From the NCBI GenBank assembly GCA_030618315.1, contig JAUXDO010000061.1:1-6759 (forward strand): a stretch of 6,759 nucleotides of DNA. Direction: 5' to 3'. Position 1 is the first letter of the stretch, and every line of letters starts with the position of its first letter. Source of the stretch: Candidatus Peregrinibacteria bacterium (GTDB lineage: Bacteria; Patescibacteriota; Gracilibacteria; UM-FILTER-43-11). A program made the translations under genes and the position numbers. Shown here piece by piece: positions 5,096 through 6,759 of this stretch. Under the pieces are notes generated by a model that had not been told where the DNA came from, ran no database searches, and saw nothing but the letters and a program-made list of their open reading frames with translations.

Positions 5096-5707
5096 TTATA
5101 TTTTTTCAACTTCCTTTGTTCTCGAAATACAGTCTAAAATATCTTCCAAAAGAGCATCTCCATCTTCTGAGGGATTAATTATATTTATCACCTGCACTCT
5201 AGGCAGTAAATTAATTAATTCCTTACGATATAACAAAAGATTACTTCTTATAAAATTCAACACTAATTGAACTTGAGACTGTAGAAATTGCTTATCCTTA
5301 GCTGTTAAGTCCTTTTTATTAAGAACCTTTTCGATTTTGGCAATTTTGGTTAAGCCACAGTGTTTTGCAATATCAATAAATTGCTTATTGTCGGCTTCGC
5401 TCATACTTTTTAATGCTGATTTGATTTTCAAAACTGCACGCATTTTATCTAAAAATGAATCAATAGAAGCTATCACCATCTTCACATTAACTGTAATTGC
5501 TTCAAGCTGCGGATTTGATTCTTTTGGTATAGAGCTACTATTTTTACTATCCAGTATTTTCTCCGCACTAACAGCTTGTGGCATAGCAATTAATGAAATC
5601 ATTAATAACAAAGCTGTTCGCAGGTTTAAAACAAACCTATTTACAGATTTAATAGAATCATTGCTTTCGCACCTTGGCATATCGTGGTCAATATCGTCCA
5701 AAGACAT
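5096..5707 (-). CDS. Hypothetical exported helical protein, 203 residues
   Basis: I do not recognise a family. The N-terminus has an unusually long polar region (residues 1-30) followed by a hydrophobic core TALLLMISLIAM (31-42) and a cleavage-type sequence PQAVSA-EK after residue 48, so it looks like a signal peptide with a long n-region or a signal anchor. No alternative ATG, GTG or TTG start lies between residue 10 and the core. The mature part is almost all helical, Lys/Leu/Ile-rich, with possible coiled-coil stretches (about 66-105 and 108-165) and two Cys residues (C117, C193). The leader on the minus strand is about 17 bases and has no Shine-Dalgarno sequence. The gene has its own promoter and shares a bidirectional terminator with the convergent gene. 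A role outside the membrane is inferred from the signal only. Confidence 0.8.
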   Translation of the reverse strand: MSLDDIDHDMPRCESNDSIKSVNRFVLNLRTALLLMISLIAMPQAVSAEKILDSKNSSSIPKESNPQLEAITVNVKMVIASIDSFLDKMRAVLKIKSALKSMSEADNKQFIDIAKHCGLTKIAKIEKVLNKKDLTAKDKQFLQSQVQLVLNFIRSNLLLYRKELINLLPRVQVINIINPSEDGDALLEDILDCISRTKEVEKI

Positions 5708-5730
5708 AAGTAGGGGGGATAAAGGTTGTT

Positions 5731-5758
5731 ATCTTAGCAGATTTTAGATTATTGTCAA
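5731..5758 (-). promoter_or_regulatory. Promoter for the 5096-5707 gene
   Basis: On the minus strand a perfect TTGACA (5753-5758) is followed after 16 bases by TAAGAT (5731-5736). Transcription would begin near 5724, giving a leader of about 17 bases. This is one of the best-matching -35 boxes in the window and helps to show that the minus-strand frame, not the overlapping plus-strand frame, is the real gene. Confidence 0.7.
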
Positions 5759-5860
5759 GCAAAAGCCATAAACTAAAGCCCCCACTCTTCCATATAAAGT
5801 TGTTTTTTGATACATTAAACTTGTAATTTTATTCAAAGATTGAAGAAAAATTTAAAAATT

Positions 5861-5892
5861 AATCTTTAATCTTAAATCTTTAATCTTTAATC
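5861..5892. repeat. 7-bp tandem repeat (AATCTTT) just upstream of lemA
   Basis: AATCTTT, AATCTTA, AATCTTT, AATCTTT and AATC follow each other without gaps at 5861-5892, ending 8 bases before the lemA ATG. The complementary AAAGATT at 5835-5841 could pair with any copy. The tract occupies the place where a ribosome binding site would be, and no Shine-Dalgarno sequence is present. The rest of the 5708-5900 gap shows only the minus-strand promoter at 5731-5758 and AT-rich sequence; no convincing plus-strand promoter is seen. Confidence 0.8.
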
Positions 5893-5900
5893 ACAAAAAA

Positions 5901-6759
5901 ATGGCACTAATTATAGCTATCATTCTTGCTCTCATACTATTTGTTGTAATGATATACAACGGCATGATCAAGTTACGCAATCGCGTAAAGGAAGCTTGGT
6001 CCGATATCGACGTCCAATTAAAACGAAGATACAACTTGATTCCAAACATAGTGGAAACCGTAAAAGGTTATGCTACTCACGAAGAAAGCGTACTCACCAA
6101 AGTAACTGAGGCGCGCTCAAACGCTATTAACGCAACCAACGTAAAAGACCAGGGACAGGCTGAAAATATGCTATCTGGAGCTTTAAAGTCTTTATTCGCT
6201 GTTGCAGAAAGTTATCCTGATTTGAAAGCAAATGAAAACTTCCTACAGCTTCAGAATGAACTTGTAGATACTGAAGATAAAATCCAATCATCCCGTCGTT
6301 TTTACAACGGCACCGTAAGAGACTTCAATACAAAAATCCAACAATTTCCAGCTTCAATTATCGCTGGAATGTTTAAATTTATAACTGAAGAATTCTTTGA
6401 AATTGAAAATGAAGAAGAAAAGAAAAATGTTGAAGTTTCTTTTAATAAGGCTGAAGGCGAGGATGCCAATCCTCGCAAAGACGAAACCGAAGAAACTCCG
6501 CCAGAACCTGAACCTGTTGTAGAAACTCCTGCAGAGCCAGAACCTGAACCTGTTGTAGAAGAGAAGCCTGAAGAACCTGCTCCAGAAGAACCAAAGCCAG
6601 TTGAGGAACCAGTTGCTGAGGTGCCTGCTGAACCTGAGGCACCGGCTGAAGAAGAAAAGCCAACCGAAGAAACTCCTGTTGATGAGCCAAAAGATATACC
6701 CCAGAGTGACACTGAACCTACGGGCGAAGCCAAGGAAGGTGACACCCTATCAGAACCAG
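5901..6759 (+). CDS. lemA: LemA-family membrane protein with long acidic Pro/Glu-rich tail, 3'-truncated
   Basis: The frame runs from ATG 5901 to the window end without a stop (286 complete codons visible). Residues 2-19 are a transmembrane helix (ALIIAIILALILFVVMIY). The next segment carries the LemA signature: LRNRVKEAWSDIDVQLKRR (25-43), YNLIPNIVETVKGYATHE (44-61), VTEARSNA (68-75), FLQLQNELVDTEDKI (114-128), RRFYNGTVRDFNTKIQQFP (132-150) and the end of the domain near FFEIENEEEKKNVEVSFN (165-182). The fold is an alpha-helical hairpin bundle anchored by its N-terminus; biochemical function of the family is poorly known. The family usually stops near 185 residues. Here at least 100 more residues follow, nearly all Pro, Glu, Ala and Val (PEPEPVVETPAEP), so a disordered acidic tail or a linker to another domain beyond the window. 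Family assignment is firm; the end is unknown. Confidence 0.93.
   Translation, partial: MALIIAIILALILFVVMIYNGMIKLRNRVKEAWSDIDVQLKRRYNLIPNIVETVKGYATHEESVLTKVTEARSNAINATNVKDQGQAENMLSGALKSLFAVAESYPDLKANENFLQLQNELVDTEDKIQSSRRFYNGTVRDFNTKIQQFPASIIAGMFKFITEEFFEIENEEEKKNVEVSFNKAEGEDANPRKDETEETPPEPEPVVETPAEPEPEPVVEEKPEEPAPEEPKPVEEPVAEVPAEPEAPAEEEKPTEETPVDEPKDIPQSDTEPTGEAKEGDTLSEP
6501..6560 (+). repeat. 24-bp direct repeat inside the lemA tail
   Basis: A 24-bp sequence beginning CCAGAACCTGAACC is identical at 6501-6524 and 6537-6560, in frame, encoding PEPEPVVE twice with a four-residue linker. Exact identity at the DNA level suggests recent duplication or slippage within the tail rather than only selection for Pro/Glu composition. 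Confidence 0.85.

Noticed and set aside
5337..5747. Plus-strand 136-codon frame opposite the exported protein gene
   Set aside because: The minus-strand frame has a promoter with perfect TTGACA, a signal-type N-terminus and a terminator close to its stop; the plus frame has none and looks like the antisense of Lys/Asp-rich helices.
6302..6745. Minus-strand Ser/Gly-rich frame resembling a silk-like or adhesin protein
   Set aside because: It is the exact antisense of the Pro/Glu-rich lemA tail, which explains its composition.
2..6759. Recoded TGA (code 25, as in Gracilibacteria and SR1)
   Set aside because: About 2,000 codons contain no in-frame TGA, while a TGA-Gly code would use it often. 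The absence of TGA among six stops is too small a sample to mean much.

Overview
This is an AT-rich bacterial window with seven protein genes; those at the two edges are cut. The organism is probably an uncultured small-genome bacterium of the Candidate Phyla Radiation (Patescibacteria, perhaps Peregrinibacteria-like). This is inferred from the absence of recognisable Shine-Dalgarno sequences before the starts, short leaders with clear sigma70-type promoters, several lineage-restricted hypothetical proteins, and a minimal FtsQ plus DD-carboxypeptidase pair. No marker gene fixes the taxon. All reading frames are open under the standard code. The six visible stops are TAA or TAG, never TGA, and no TGA is found in frame.

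Layout: (1) 2-613 (+) is the 3' part of an unknown gene with an acidic Thr/Glu-rich tail. (2) 614-971 has no gene and holds a long composite inverted-repeat element (A). (3) 972-1865 (-) is a secreted S11 D-Ala-D-Ala carboxypeptidase. (4) 1866-2067 holds a second, shorter copy of the same element family (B), which also carries the carboxypeptidase promoter. (5) 2068-3066 (-) is an FtsQ/DivIB division protein. (6) 3067-3331 is a divergent intergenic region with a perfect 28-bp palindrome and a strong terminator-like hairpin. (7) 3332-4294 (+) is an NAD-dependent nucleotide-sugar epimerase. (8) 4380-5024 (+) is an orphan soluble protein with a near-consensus promoter. (9) 5052-5084 is a bidirectional terminator. 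(10) 5096-5707 (-) is an orphan exported helical protein. (11) 5901 to the end (+) is a LemA-family membrane protein with a long Pro/Glu-rich tail that runs off the window.

Functionally, FtsQ (septal divisome), the DD-carboxypeptidase (peptidoglycan trimming) and the sugar epimerase (envelope glycan precursors) point to a cell-envelope and division neighbourhood. LemA and the exported orphan add envelope proteins of unknown role. The strongest unexplained signal is the repeat family around the carboxypeptidase gene. Three different genes have the same outer repeat terminus starting 4 to 6 bases after the stop codon, always in the same orientation relative to the gene. Behind it come tandem 16-bp or 22-bp units and small hairpins. 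The second notable point is that the carboxypeptidase has Gly in place of the Asn of the SxN active-site motif.
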